64,000 bases of DNA from an uncultured Clostridia bacterium (GTDB taxonomy: Bacteria; Bacillota; Clostridia; TANB77; CAG-508). Position numbers and translations under genes: made by a program. The stretch lies in NCBI GenBank assembly GCA_944393465.1, contig CALYAG010000001.1, positions 65,709 through 129,708 on the forward strand, written 5' to 3'. Position 1 is the stretch's first letter. Each line of letters starts with the position of its first letter. The notes under the pieces are model-generated. The model was not told the DNA's origin and did not search any database. It was given only the letters and a program-made list of their open reading frames with translations. This document shows positions 8,119-16,518 of the stretch, one piece after another.

Positions 8119-9231
8119 ATGAAAAATTCAATCAAAATAACAGCTATTTTTGCTGCAATACTTGCAATATTATTTATAGTTCCAAATGCAAGTAAAGCTA
8201 CAACAAGAGAAGTTACAGATGAAAGTACTTTAATAAGTGAAATAAATTCTGCGGATCCAGGAGACACAATATCTATTCAAAACAACATTACTATTACACA
8301 ACCAATAGTAATAGCAAAAGAACTTATTATTGAAGGAAATGGGTATACATTAACTGGTAGCGAAGGATGGACATCTACATCAGGAAACCAAACAATGTTT
8401 ACAGCTCAATTATCTGATGCAAAATTAACTTTAAGAAATATCAACTTAGTCAGAGGACCTAAATATGGTGTTCAATCATATGATGGCGCTACTGTAATAT
8501 TAGATAATGTTAATATAACAGATTTCAAATACGGTGGTGTATTAGTTAATGGTGGTAAACTTGAAGTAAGAGATTTACACTTAGGACGTAATGGTACAGG
8601 TGCAAATAATGGTATAGAAATAGACAAAGGTGCAGCTGCTACAAATAATCCTACACTTGTAATGAATGGTGTGTTAAAAAGTGATGTAACTGAAAACATA
8701 GTTAGAGTAGCAGACAATGGTAATTTAAAAGACTTTACAATTGAAAATGCTGAAGGTACAACTAACAAGGTATTTGTTACTGGTGAAGCAGTAGTTTTTA
8801 CTGATGAATATAACAACGTTATTTCAGAAACTGTACTACCTGATACAGTAACTCCAAATGTTGATAAAGAAAAAGTATTTGTAACAATAGCATATAACGA
8901 AGAAACATTAAGAATAGTTGTTAATAAAGATGAAAAAATAACAGCAGATTTAATAGCTTCTCACATTGTATTAGATGAAAATCACAAAATAGATGGATAT
9001 TTTACTGATGAAAGCTATCAAACTGAATTTGATTTCAATCAAGCTATAACAGCAGAAACAACAATCTACGTTAAAATATCTGAAATACCAGAGCCAGAAC
9101 CTGCTCCAGAAGAGCCAGTAGAAGAAGAAAAAGATGAAACTCCAAAAACTGGTGTAAACAGCTATTTAGGATTAGCAACATTTATAATTGCTATGGCAGT
9201 CGCTGGAATCATTTATACAAAAAAACAATAA
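8119..9231 (+). CDS. Sortase-anchored surface protein with right-handed beta-helix
   Basis: A 370-aa secreted protein. The signal peptide spans about residues 1-28 (hydrophobic IFAAILAILFIVP, cleavage near NASKA). A right-handed beta-helix-like region follows (about 30-240; short repeated strands such as LTLRNINLV, VILDNVNITDF, LEVRDLHLG), then a small C-terminal domain with an FVTIAYNEETLRIVV strand, a Pro/Glu-rich stalk and a sorting signal. That signal is TPKTG, a hydrophobic helix and the KKQ tail. It is probably bonded to peptidoglycan by the class B sortase encoded 234 bp downstream. The ligand is unknown; helix proteins of this kind often bind or cleave polysaccharides, but no catalytic residues are evident. 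AGGAGGTG lies 8 nt before the ATG. Confidence 0.8.
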   Translation: MKNSIKITAIFAAILAILFIVPNASKATTREVTDESTLISEINSADPGDTISIQNNITITQPIVIAKELIIEGNGYTLTGSEGWTSTSGNQTMFTAQLSDAKLTLRNINLVRGPKYGVQSYDGATVILDNVNITDFKYGGVLVNGGKLEVRDLHLGRNGTGANNGIEIDKGAAATNNPTLVMNGVLKSDVTENIVRVADNGNLKDFTIENAEGTTNKVFVTGEAVVFTDEYNNVISETVLPDTVTPNVDKEKVFVTIAYNEETLRIVVNKDEKITADLIASHIVLDENHKIDGYFTDESYQTEFDFNQAITAETTIYVKISEIPEPEPAPEEPVEEEKDETPKTGVNSYLGLATFIIAMAVAGIIYTKKQ

Positions 9232-9311
9232 TCAAGGCATAGATAGATAAATTTGAATGACTAAACGTAGATAAGATTAAGTAAAAAATGTGCTTAAAAT
9301 TAAAAAACATG

Positions 9312-9356
9312 CAATAATCTTCCGGCAGTATATTAGTGCTGGGAGATTATTTTAAA
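9312..9356 (+). terminator. Terminator after the beta-helix surface protein
   Basis: AATAATCTTCC pairs with GGGAGATTATT (one G-T pair) around a loop of about 17 nt, followed by a TTTTAAAT tract. It separates the substrate gene from the sortase gene, so the two are probably transcribed separately. Confidence 0.65.
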
Positions 9357-9370
9357 TAAGATTTAATGGG

Positions 9371-9396
9371 AATGCTCTGGAACATATATTGGAAGC
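9371..9396. repeat. Partial copy of the 150-bp palindromic repeat (right end only)
   Basis: AATGCTCTGGAACATATATT matches the right end of the element at 22069-22228 (AATGCTCTAGAACATATATT) and of the copy at 44858-45008. The rest of the element is absent here. Confidence 0.6.
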
Positions 9397-9465
9397 ACCT
9401 TTAAAATTTATAATAGAAATAATAACTTTAATTGCATAGACAATTGATATTAGAGAGGTATAGTT

Positions 9466-10269
9466 GTGGCGAAACATTTTAAGAGTAATAATAAAAAAAT
9501 AGCGTACATTATTTTTACAATATTAATAATTTTATCAGTATTATATATAATCTATTTAATTATATTAAAAATAGAAGCTAGGCAAGAAAGTAATCTGTTA
9601 AATTCAGTAGAAATAGAAAATGTTCATAATGAAATTACTGTGGATATTACGAATCAAGTAGATAATGAAAAATCCGAGCCAGAAGTAACAGAAAGAATGC
9701 TAAAAGTAAGAGAACTGCAAAAAGAAAATGCCAATATAGTTGGATGGATAGAAATAGAAGGAACACGAATAAACTATCCAGTACTCCAAGGAGAGGACAA
9801 TGAATATTACTTAGACCATAATTATAAAGGCGAAAAAACAGCTAATGGCTCAATATTTTTAAATAAAGATTATGATTGGAATTTGCCAAGTACAAATATG
9901 CTTATATATGGACATAATATGAAAAATGGCGAAATGTTCACAGATTTAATAAAATACCAAAGTGAAGATTATTATATAAACCATCCCAAAATTCGCTTTA
10001 CAACTGCAAATGAAGATGCAGAATATGAAATATTTTCAGTATTTAAGTCAAGAGTATATTATAAATCAGAAACGAATGTATTTAGGTATTATAACTTTAT
10101 AAATGCAGAAAATGAAGAAAAATATAATGAATTTGTAAAAAATGCAAAAGCATCATCTATTTATGATACTGGAATTACAGCAAATTATGGAGATGATTTA
10201 ATAACATTAATTACTTGTTCTTATCACGTAGATGATGGAAGGTTTGTAGTTATAGGAAGAAAGAGCTAG
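9466..10269 (+). CDS. srtB: Class B sortase
   Basis: A 267-aa type II membrane protein with an N-terminal anchor (about residues 12-32) and a class B sortase domain. Visible blocks are GWIEIEGTRINYPVLQG, YYLDHNYKGE, LIYGHNM (catalytic His), LITLITCSYH (catalytic Cys in TITC context) and DDGRFVVIGR (catalytic Arg). It cleaves a sorting signal and joins the protein to the wall peptide. The only candidate substrate in view is the TPKTG protein just upstream. The GTG start at 9466 has GAGAGG seven nt upstream. Confidence 0.9.
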   Translation: MAKHFKSNNKKIAYIIFTILIILSVLYIIYLIILKIEARQESNLLNSVEIENVHNEITVDITNQVDNEKSEPEVTERMLKVRELQKENANIVGWIEIEGTRINYPVLQGEDNEYYLDHNYKGEKTANGSIFLNKDYDWNLPSTNMLIYGHNMKNGEMFTDLIKYQSEDYYINHPKIRFTTANEDAEYEIFSVFKSRVYYKSETNVFRYYNFINAENEEKYNEFVKNAKASSIYDTGITANYGDDLITLITCSYHVDDGRFVVIGRKS

Positions 10270-10344
10270 ATTGAAAATTCACATAAAAATACTTGAAAAA
10301 ACATATAAAATATAGTATTATAAAAACTAGAGAGGTGAACGAAA

Positions 10345-10518
10345 GTGAAACAAAAATTTTTAAAAGATTTAGGTATAGATTTAGACGGAACAACAGATGA
10401 GTTATTACAACAATTTGATTTAAATGGATTTATGGATGAAATATCAGATAATAGATTAAAAGAAGAAAGTCAAAAAGTAGAAGAACTAAAAGATGAGATA
10501 AGCAAAAAAGAAAAATAA
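10345..10518 (+). CDS. Small acidic hypothetical protein (57 aa)
   Basis: A short gene with a GTG start at 10345 and a GAGGTGA site 6 nt upstream. The product is rich in Asp, Glu and Lys with a coiled-coil-like tail (SQKVEELKDEISKKEK). It begins MKQKFLKDLGIDLDGTTDEL. I do not recognise it. It lies 33 bp before a toxin-antitoxin pair and could be part of that operon. Confidence 0.6.
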   Translation: MKQKFLKDLGIDLDGTTDELLQQFDLNGFMDEISDNRLKEESQKVEELKDEISKKEK

Positions 10519-10551
10519 ACTTTTAATACTAAAAGAAAGGGTGTGAAAAAA

Positions 10552-10791
10552 ATGCAAAGGGAGATTACATTAAAAGATTTTGAAAAAACAGTAAATTCAG
10601 TTGATGATATTGAACCTTTAATATTAAAAAGAGAAAATAAAAAAGATTTATTAGTAATAAGTTTAGAACAATATCAAAAAGAAATGTTTTTAAATACATT
10701 AGAAAAAAGCAAAGAAGATTATAATGAAGGTAAAGTTTATAGTGCTAGAACTATTTTTAAAGGATTAAGGGAAAAATATGGATATCAATAA
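10552..10791 (+). CDS. Phd/YefM-type antitoxin
   Basis: A 79-aa protein with the Phd/YefM fold pattern: an N-terminal strand-helix segment (TLKDFEKTVNSVDDIEPLIL), a KRENKKDLLVISLEQYQ core equal to the family's 'vlis..dY' block, then a disordered toxin-binding tail. It should bind its own promoter and neutralise the toxin encoded next, whose start overlaps its stop by 14 bp. The ATG at 10552 is preferred to the GTG at 10543 for spacing from AAAGGG. Confidence 0.75.
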   Translation: MQREITLKDFEKTVNSVDDIEPLILKRENKKDLLVISLEQYQKEMFLNTLEKSKEDYNEGKVYSARTIFKGLREKYGYQ

Positions 10792-11101
10792 TTATGAAAT
10801 TGTATTTACTGAAGTAGCAAAGGAAGAGATTGAAGGAATATATAAATATATATCAGAAAATTTATATGAAATTGATGCTGCTAACAGATTAATGCAAAAA
10901 ATTGAAAATAGCATTTTAAACTTAGAGTTATACCCTTATTCTTGTGTAGAAGTACATATAAAACCTAATAATGAAATGTATAGAAGATTGTTAATTGATA
11001 ATTTTATAGCATTATATGGCGTTGATGAGAAATATAAACAAGTTGTAATTTACAGAGTAATATACGGCAAAACAGACTACTTAAATTTAATTGAAGAATA
11101 G
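10778..11101 (+). CDS. RelE/ParE-type toxin
   Basis: A 107-aa RelE/ParE-superfamily protein: FTEVAKEEIEGIYKYISENL helix, a central helix ending at NLELYPYSC, then the strand block YRRLLIDNFIALYGVDEKYKQVVIYRVIYG. Members of this superfamily cleave mRNA at the ribosome or poison gyrase; which applies here cannot be read from the sequence. It overlaps the antitoxin gene, forming a complete and apparently intact type II pair. Confidence 0.8.
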   Translation: MDINNYEIVFTEVAKEEIEGIYKYISENLYEIDAANRLMQKIENSILNLELYPYSCVEVHIKPNNEMYRRLLIDNFIALYGVDEKYKQVVIYRVIYGKTDYLNLIEE

Positions 11102-11114
11102 AGAGCAGTTAAAA

Positions 11115-12467
11115 ATGGAAAATGTTAAGAAAAATGACGAATTAATTGTAGATATAATAGATTATGGAGCAAATGGAGAAGGTATAGCAAAAATAAATGG
11201 CTATACCATTTTTGTATTGGGAGCATTAAAAGGAGAAAAATGTAAAATACATATTTTAAAAGTTTTAAAAACTCATGCATTTGCTAAGGTTATTCAAATA
11301 ATAGAAAAGTCAAGCAAAAGAGTAGAACCAGATTGCAGAACATTTAACAAATGCGGAGGATGCGATTTAAGACATATTGCATATAGTGAGACTTTAAAAA
11401 TTAAACAAGAAAAAGTACAAAATCTAGTAAATAAAATGCTAAAAAATAAAGTAAAAGTAAATGAAACGGTAGGAATGGAAAATCCAACTTTTTATAGAAA
11501 TAAAGCAATTTATCCAGTAACTCAAGATAAAAAAGTAGGAATTTTTGCAAAAAGGTCACACAATATTATTCCTATAAATGAATGCAAAATACAAACGAAA
11601 ATATCTCAAGAAATTTCAAAATATATATTAGATAATTGGAAAGATAGTATATATGATGAAGAAACAGGTAAAGGATTACTTAGAAATATAATGGTCAGAG
11701 AAGGTTTCAAAACAGATGAGATAATGCTTGTATTAGTACAAAATGGCGAAAAGAATGTTTTTGAAACAAATAGTAAGCTAAAAATAGAAAATGTTATCAA
11801 AGAATTTCCTAAAATAGAAACAATCGTAATAAATGTAAATACAGAAAAAACAAATGTAGTACTTTCAAGAAAAAATATTATTGTATATGGAAATGGAACA
11901 ATAACAGATAGATTGGGAGAATATGAATTCAAAATATCTCCAAATTCATTTTATCAAGTAAATCCAGTTCAAACAGAAAAGTTATATAATTTAGCAATAG
12001 AAGGCGCTAAGCTAAAAAAAGATGACATATTATGCGATTTATATTGTGGAATTGGAACAATAGGAATATTTGCTTCTAAATATGTGGAAAAAGTTTATGG
12101 TGTTGAGATTGTAGAAGAAGCCATAAAAGTTGCAAAGCAAAATGCAAAAATTAATAATGTAGATAATATAGAATTTATACAAGGAGATGTAGAGGTTGCA
12201 TTTAACAAAATGCTAGACAATGGCGTAAAACCAAGTGTGGTCATAGTAGACCCACCAAGAAAAGGGTTAGATAGCAAAACAGTTCAAAATTTATGCAATT
12301 TGAAATTAGATAGACTTGTTTATGTAAGCTGTAACCCAGCAACTTTAATGAGAGATTTGCAAGTATTAGAAGATGTTTACAAAATAGATAGCATTACTCC
12401 AGTGGATAACTTCTGTTATAGTTCACATATAGAAAGTGTGGCAGTGCTAGAAATAAAGGAGAAATAA
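11115..12467 (+). CDS. rlmD: 23S rRNA (uracil-5-)-methyltransferase, RlmD/RumA family
   Basis: A 450-aa TrmA/RlmD family enzyme. It has an N-terminal TRAM domain (about residues 5-62), an iron-sulfur cysteine set (CRTFNKCGGCD, and a later Cys near NECKI), a C-terminal SAM-dependent Rossmann domain with DLYCGIGTIGIFA, VIVDPPRKGLD and the nucleophile-containing SCNPATLMRDL. It makes m5U in 23S rRNA; the exact base is not certain because Firmicute paralogues differ. The ATG at 11115 is chosen over an upstream TTG (11091) that would overlap the toxin gene. It lies 2 bp ahead of the next HD-domain gene. Confidence 0.9.
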   Translation: MENVKKNDELIVDIIDYGANGEGIAKINGYTIFVLGALKGEKCKIHILKVLKTHAFAKVIQIIEKSSKRVEPDCRTFNKCGGCDLRHIAYSETLKIKQEKVQNLVNKMLKNKVKVNETVGMENPTFYRNKAIYPVTQDKKVGIFAKRSHNIIPINECKIQTKISQEISKYILDNWKDSIYDEETGKGLLRNIMVREGFKTDEIMLVLVQNGEKNVFETNSKLKIENVIKEFPKIETIVINVNTEKTNVVLSRKNIIVYGNGTITDRLGEYEFKISPNSFYQVNPVQTEKLYNLAIEGAKLKKDDILCDLYCGIGTIGIFASKYVEKVYGVEIVEEAIKVAKQNAKINNVDNIEFIQGDVEVAFNKMLDNGVKPSVVIVDPPRKGLDSKTVQNLCNLKLDRLVYVSCNPATLMRDLQVLEDVYKIDSITPVDNFCYSSHIESVAVLEIKEK

Positions 12468-12469
12468 AT

Positions 12470-13873
12470 ATGTATGAGATTTTAGGAATCAAGAATGTAA
12501 CTGAGAACATATTAAATTTCAATTATGATAAATATTATAGGAAAATGGGTTTAATGTTGAAGAACACTAAGACAGAAAGTGAAAGAAGGCAAATAAAACA
12601 AAGTTCAAATGAAGAATTAAATTCATTATTAAAAGATGTAGATATAGATATAGAGGCTTTGAAAAATAATTTTATAAAAATTATATTAGATGAAAAATCT
12701 GCTAAATACCTATGGATTTTATATAGCAAGCACCAAAATGGTGAAAATTATATTGACATGTTAAGTAGCATCTTAAAACAAGAAAACAAAGTTATTAGAG
12801 GTGGAACAAATACATATAAGATGAACGGTTGGATGGCACATACTTTATATGTCTATCAAATTGTGAATGATAATATTGCAAATAATATAGAAATAATAAA
12901 TTTTAATGGAAATAAAGAAAATATAAAACAAGTACAGGAGCTTCACGAAATATATAATAAATTAAGTAAAGAATCTAAGTTTTTATTAAAAATATTTGCA
13001 TTAATTCACGACATTGGAGTTATTGATGGTGTAACATTTCATGATAAAACAGGTGGCAAATATGTAGAAAAGGTTTTAAATGAAATTGGAATAAATCAAG
13101 AGGCAATAAAACAAGCAAATATCACATTTGAATTAAAAGATTTTATAAAAATATTACAAGAAATGATAAAATATCACACCTTAATAACGTCTCTTTCATC
13201 AGAGGGGAGTGATTTATATGTAGAAAATGAATATAAAAAATTGCTAAAAGAATTACCTAAAAATAGTTATATAGAAAAAGAAATACCATCAATACTATTA
13301 ATATTAGCATATGGTGATATAATTGCAGTAGATGAAAGTTTAATGGACTCAGAAAAATATAGAAGGATAAAAAATTGTAATAAATTTTTTATGCAAATAA
13401 ATGAAGGAAAAATGCAAAGAAATAAAGAAGAAGTGGTTATTGAAAGAATATGTGATATTATAGGAGAAAATAAAGTTCAAAATTTAAAATCGAAATTTGA
13501 TATTATCTTACAAAAATATAATATAGAAAAAGAGCAATTTGTCGAAGATATGTATAATATAAAAATTATGAGATATGCAGGACCATTAATGAAAACATTA
13601 AAAGATACTGAAATGACAATAAAAATATTTTATGAATTATTTGAATTAATCAAAGACATTGAAGGAAAAGATGAATTAAAAAACTATACAATTATTTTTG
13701 CACCAGATAAACATGAAAACGATTTCGTGGAACAATTTAAAAATGGAAATTTCTTTGAATGTATCAAACAAATGAAAAATACTAAAGCAAAGGAATTTAT
13801 ATATAAAAATATTAATATAAAATTAGGCACTGATTCAGAAGGAAAGTATTTACATATACGAGTAGTTGCATAA
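12470..13873 (+). CDS. HD-domain phosphohydrolase-like protein
   Basis: A 467-aa protein with a central HD-type metal-binding domain at about residues 120-285: GWMAHTLYVYQI, ALIHDIGVIDG (the HD pair), FHDKTGGKYV and MIKYHTLI. The N-terminal 110 residues are helical and the C-terminal 170 residues show no recognised domain. HD proteins hydrolyse phosphate esters of nucleotides; the substrate here is unknown. It sits between rlmD and def with very short spacing, suggesting co-transcription. Confidence 0.65.
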   Translation: MYEILGIKNVTENILNFNYDKYYRKMGLMLKNTKTESERRQIKQSSNEELNSLLKDVDIDIEALKNNFIKIILDEKSAKYLWILYSKHQNGENYIDMLSSILKQENKVIRGGTNTYKMNGWMAHTLYVYQIVNDNIANNIEIINFNGNKENIKQVQELHEIYNKLSKESKFLLKIFALIHDIGVIDGVTFHDKTGGKYVEKVLNEIGINQEAIKQANITFELKDFIKILQEMIKYHTLITSLSSEGSDLYVENEYKKLLKELPKNSYIEKEIPSILLILAYGDIIAVDESLMDSEKYRRIKNCNKFFMQINEGKMQRNKEEVVIERICDIIGENKVQNLKSKFDIILQKYNIEKEQFVEDMYNIKIMRYAGPLMKTLKDTEMTIKIFYELFELIKDIEGKDELKNYTIIFAPDKHENDFVEQFKNGNFFECIKQMKNTKAKEFIYKNINIKLGTDSEGKYLHIRVVA

Positions 13874-13903
13874 TAAAAAATTTTTAATCAAGGAGAAAAT
13901 GTA

Positions 13904-14446
13904 ATGGGAAAAGTCATAAAAATAAGAGAAGTTGGAGACCCAATCCTTTCACAAATCTGTGAAAAAGTAAATCTCAAAAATATTAATCAAGAAATTCTAG
14001 ATACAATAGATGATTTAAAAGAAACTTTAAGCTTTGGTACAGGACTAGGAATTTCAGCTCCTCAAATTGGTATAAATAAAAGAATAATTGTAGTAGGTGC
14101 TAAAAAAGAAAATATTAATTATAATGATGCGGAAGAAATTCCAATAACGGCTATGATAAACCTAAGTTGGAAAAAGCTATCAGATGATACAGATGTACAA
14201 TTTGAAGGATGCATGAGTGTACCAAGTATTAGAGGAAAAGTAGAAAGATATAAAAATATAGAACTCACTTACTATAATGAAAATGGAGAAAAAATAGTAA
14301 AGAAAATAAGTGGATTTTTTGCAAGATTAGTACAACATGAATGTGACCATTTAGATGGGATAGTGTTTTTAGAGAAAGTAAAGGGGTCTAAAGATTTTGC
14401 CACAAAAGAAAATATTGAAAAATATAATTTGAGGAAAATTAACTGA
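13904..14446 (+). CDS. def: Peptide deformylase
   Basis: A 180-aa peptide deformylase that removes the formyl group from new proteins. The three family motifs are clear: GLGISAPQIG (motif 1), EGCMSVP (motif 2 with the metal-binding Cys) and QHECDHLDG (motif 3, HExxH). An AAGGAG site lies 8 nt before the ATG. It ends 92 bp before the queuosine salvage gene. Confidence 0.95.
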   Translation: MGKVIKIREVGDPILSQICEKVNLKNINQEILDTIDDLKETLSFGTGLGISAPQIGINKRIIVVGAKKENINYNDAEEIPITAMINLSWKKLSDDTDVQFEGCMSVPSIRGKVERYKNIELTYYNENGEKIVKKISGFFARLVQHECDHLDGIVFLEKVKGSKDFATKENIEKYNLRKIN

Positions 14447-14538
14447 CTTTTATAGAAAGACGGATTAACATAAATCAAATATGCTTAGTCTTTAATATAT
14501 AAGTATTGATATAAATAATAAGATTGGAGATAACTATA

Positions 14539-15474
14539 GTGTTAGATAAAATAATTAAAAGTTGCCAATATGTTGCTAACAATTCAAAATCAGTTAAAAT
14601 AAATGAAACAAATCTAGATAAATTTATAGGAAAAATTAAGAAAGTAGAAACTATTGAACATTGGTTAGCTTTTTCTCCATATAATTTATTAGATTTACCA
14701 ACAGAGACAATAATAAACTTTTTGTTAGTATATGAAGCGATAGATTTTTCATTTTGGGGAAATCCTAAGTGGACAATAAATACGGAGAATGGAAAAGAAG
14801 ATGGAAGCATTGCGTTGTTATATGCAATATTAAAGTACATCAAAGAAAGAAATACCACTGATTTTTCTAATATAACTAAAGAAGAATTTAAAGAGATATT
14901 AAAAGGAAATATAAAGATTCCATTATTTGAAGAAAGATATAATATCATAAGAAATGTTAGTAAAATAGTTAATGAAAAAATGAGTGGAAATTTTTATATA
15001 TTTATAAAAGGTGTTAATATTGATACAGAATTATTTGAAATTATTGTAAAATATTTTCCTAATTTTAAAGATGAAAGAATATATAACGATAAAAAAGTTT
15101 ATTTTTATAAGTTAGCACAATTATTAACCTCAGATATTTTACATATAAGAGAACAAAAAGAAAAGATAAAAGTGGATTATTCTCATTTAGTAGGGTGTAG
15201 CGATTATAAAATTCCCCAAGTAATGCGAGGCTTAGGAATATTAGAATACAGTAATAAACTATCTAATATTATAGATAACAAAAAAGAAATAGAAGTAAAT
15301 TCAGAATATGAAGTAGAAATAAGAGCTAATATGCTTGTAGCAATTAATTTAATAAAAGAAAAATTAGAAAATAAAGTATGTGCGATTAATGTTAATGATT
15401 ATATTTGGAGTCAAGGAAGAAATAAAACTATAGAGTTAAAGCCGTATCATCTGACTAGAAATACCAATTATTAA
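14539..15474 (+). CDS. Queuosine salvage protein (DUF2419/Qng1 family)
   Basis: A 311-aa protein of the queuosine salvage family, known in eukaryotes and some bacteria as a queuosine 5'-monophosphate nucleosidase that frees queuine. Key family blocks are FSFWGNPKW, the CSDYKIPQVMRGLGILEYS segment, the EVEIRANMLVAI helix and the terminal YHLTRN.NY signature, so the protein is complete. The GTG at 14539 is chosen because GGAG lies about 9 nt upstream; a TTG at 14524 would swallow that site. No other queuosine genes are visible in the window. Confidence 0.75.
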   Translation: MLDKIIKSCQYVANNSKSVKINETNLDKFIGKIKKVETIEHWLAFSPYNLLDLPTETIINFLLVYEAIDFSFWGNPKWTINTENGKEDGSIALLYAILKYIKERNTTDFSNITKEEFKEILKGNIKIPLFEERYNIIRNVSKIVNEKMSGNFYIFIKGVNIDTELFEIIVKYFPNFKDERIYNDKKVYFYKLAQLLTSDILHIREQKEKIKVDYSHLVGCSDYKIPQVMRGLGILEYSNKLSNIIDNKKEIEVNSEYEVEIRANMLVAINLIKEKLENKVCAINVNDYIWSQGRNKTIELKPYHLTRNTNY

Positions 15475-15479
15475 AGAAT

Positions 15480-15578
15480 ATGGCTTTAAAAATGAAAAAA
15501 GTTGAAGAAATTAGACCAATAGAGATAAACGGAAAACTAAGTTTGTGGAAATTTGATTATAATGCTAAGAGAGAGTGA
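15480..15578 (+). CDS. Short ORF coupled to the MazG-like gene (32 aa)
   Basis: A 32-codon ORF starts 5 nt after the queuosine salvage stop and ends in GTGA overlapping the GTG start of the next gene. The product (MALKMKKVEEIRPIEINGKL then SLWKFDYNAKRE) is not recognised. It may be a leader peptide that couples translation of the MazG-like gene, or the remains of a larger gene. Confidence 0.35.
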   Translation: MALKMKKVEEIRPIEINGKLSLWKFDYNAKRE

Positions 15579-15976
15579 AAGGTATGTCAGTTGAAAGAAG
15601 TAATAAATTGAATAATCAATTAGATTTATGGAATAATTTAAATAAAAATAACACATTGCAAGAAGTACAACAATATATAAAAGAAGTAATAGAATTAAGA
15701 GGTTTTTCACATCAAGAAGTAGAAAAAACGATGTTATTACTTTTAGAAGAAGTTGGAGAACTAGCAAAATCAATAAGAAAAAGTTCAACAAATATGGGCA
15801 TTGATAAAAATAAGCTTAATCACTATGATACCGTTGAAAGTGAAGTAGCAGATGTTTTTATAGTATTATGTAATGTATGTAATAAATTAGATATAGACTT
15901 ATATAAAGCATTAAAAGATAAAGAACAGGAAAATATTAGGAGAACTTGGAAGAAAGAAAATAAAAAAGAAGGTTAA
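15575..15976 (+). CDS. MazG-like nucleotide pyrophosphohydrolase
   Basis: A 133-aa all-alpha protein of the MazG/dUTPase-like superfamily. The metal-binding pattern is seen in LLEEVGELAKSI (EExxE) and ESEVADVFIVLCNV (ExxD). It should cut nucleoside triphosphates to monophosphate and pyrophosphate, a house-cleaning role. The GTG start overlaps the stop of the short ORF before it; an ATG at 15584 is a possible alternative. Confidence 0.75.
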   Translation: MKGMSVERSNKLNNQLDLWNNLNKNNTLQEVQQYIKEVIELRGFSHQEVEKTMLLLLEEVGELAKSIRKSSTNMGIDKNKLNHYDTVESEVADVFIVLCNVCNKLDIDLYKALKDKEQENIRRTWKKENKKEG

Positions 15977-16021
15977 ATAAGATAGAAAAAGATTTGACTA
16001 TAAAAGAAAATCCTTATATAC

Positions 16022-16180
16022 AACCTGAGTGGCTGTTTCGACAAAGTGCTGGAGGCTGTAGACGAGACTGTCTATGAAGGGTACACACAAGAGATGTCGG
16101 CGTTACTCTACAGTATCGCTTACAACGAAGCGGAATTGATGTATATTCTCAGCCGCTTTGAGAAAGAACTTAGCGAGTAA
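16022..16180 (+). pseudogene. Fragment of a foreign gene, probably mobile-element remnant
   Basis: An open frame of 52 codons without a start begins about 16022 and stops at TAA 16178-16180. It reads NLSGCFDKVLEAVDETVYEG then a helical stretch ending SRFEKELSE. Base composition and codon choice (CTG, GCG, CGC, GAG) are far more GC-rich than anything nearby, which marks it as a recent arrival. I suspect a piece of a conjugative transposon gene, but cannot name the family. A strong terminator follows. Confidence 0.55.
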
Positions 16181-16204
16181 AAAATGAAAGAGAGTTAAAT
16201 TCTA

Positions 16205-16250
16205 CCCGGAGGGTTGCATGCCTGTTGGTGTGCAGCCCTCCGGGCTTTAT
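16205..16250 (+). terminator. Very strong GC-rich terminator hairpin
   Basis: CCCGGAGGGTTGCA (16205-16218) pairs with TGCAGCCCTCCGGG (16231-16244), 14 bp with one G-T pair, followed by CTTTATAT. Its composition matches the foreign fragment before it and not the host sequence around it. Confidence 0.85.
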
Positions 16251-16518
16251 ATACATTATCTTGAATATAGGCAAAATCTTCGATACTTTACATAAAAAAA
16301 GAAAATTATATGTAAACTTGACAAACTTATTTGGCAAATATAAAATTATTCTATAAAATAAAAATTAAGAAAAACTATTATAATTTTAAAATGAAATATT
16401 CGAAATTTCATATAGTAAAAACTTTATAGAATTTTATATTTTCACCATAATTGGGGATGGAAAATAATAGGTGATTATAACAAGAACATCTCTAAATGAT
16501 AAATAAGGGGAATACAAG
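16251..16518. other. AT-rich intergenic region before the HD fusion gene
   Basis: With the remnant before it, this forms a gene-poor stretch of over 500 bp. It is plain AT-rich sequence. A TTGACA at 16318-16323 could be a -35 element but no good -10 stands at 17 bp. I see no RNA or repeat. Confidence 0.4.
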
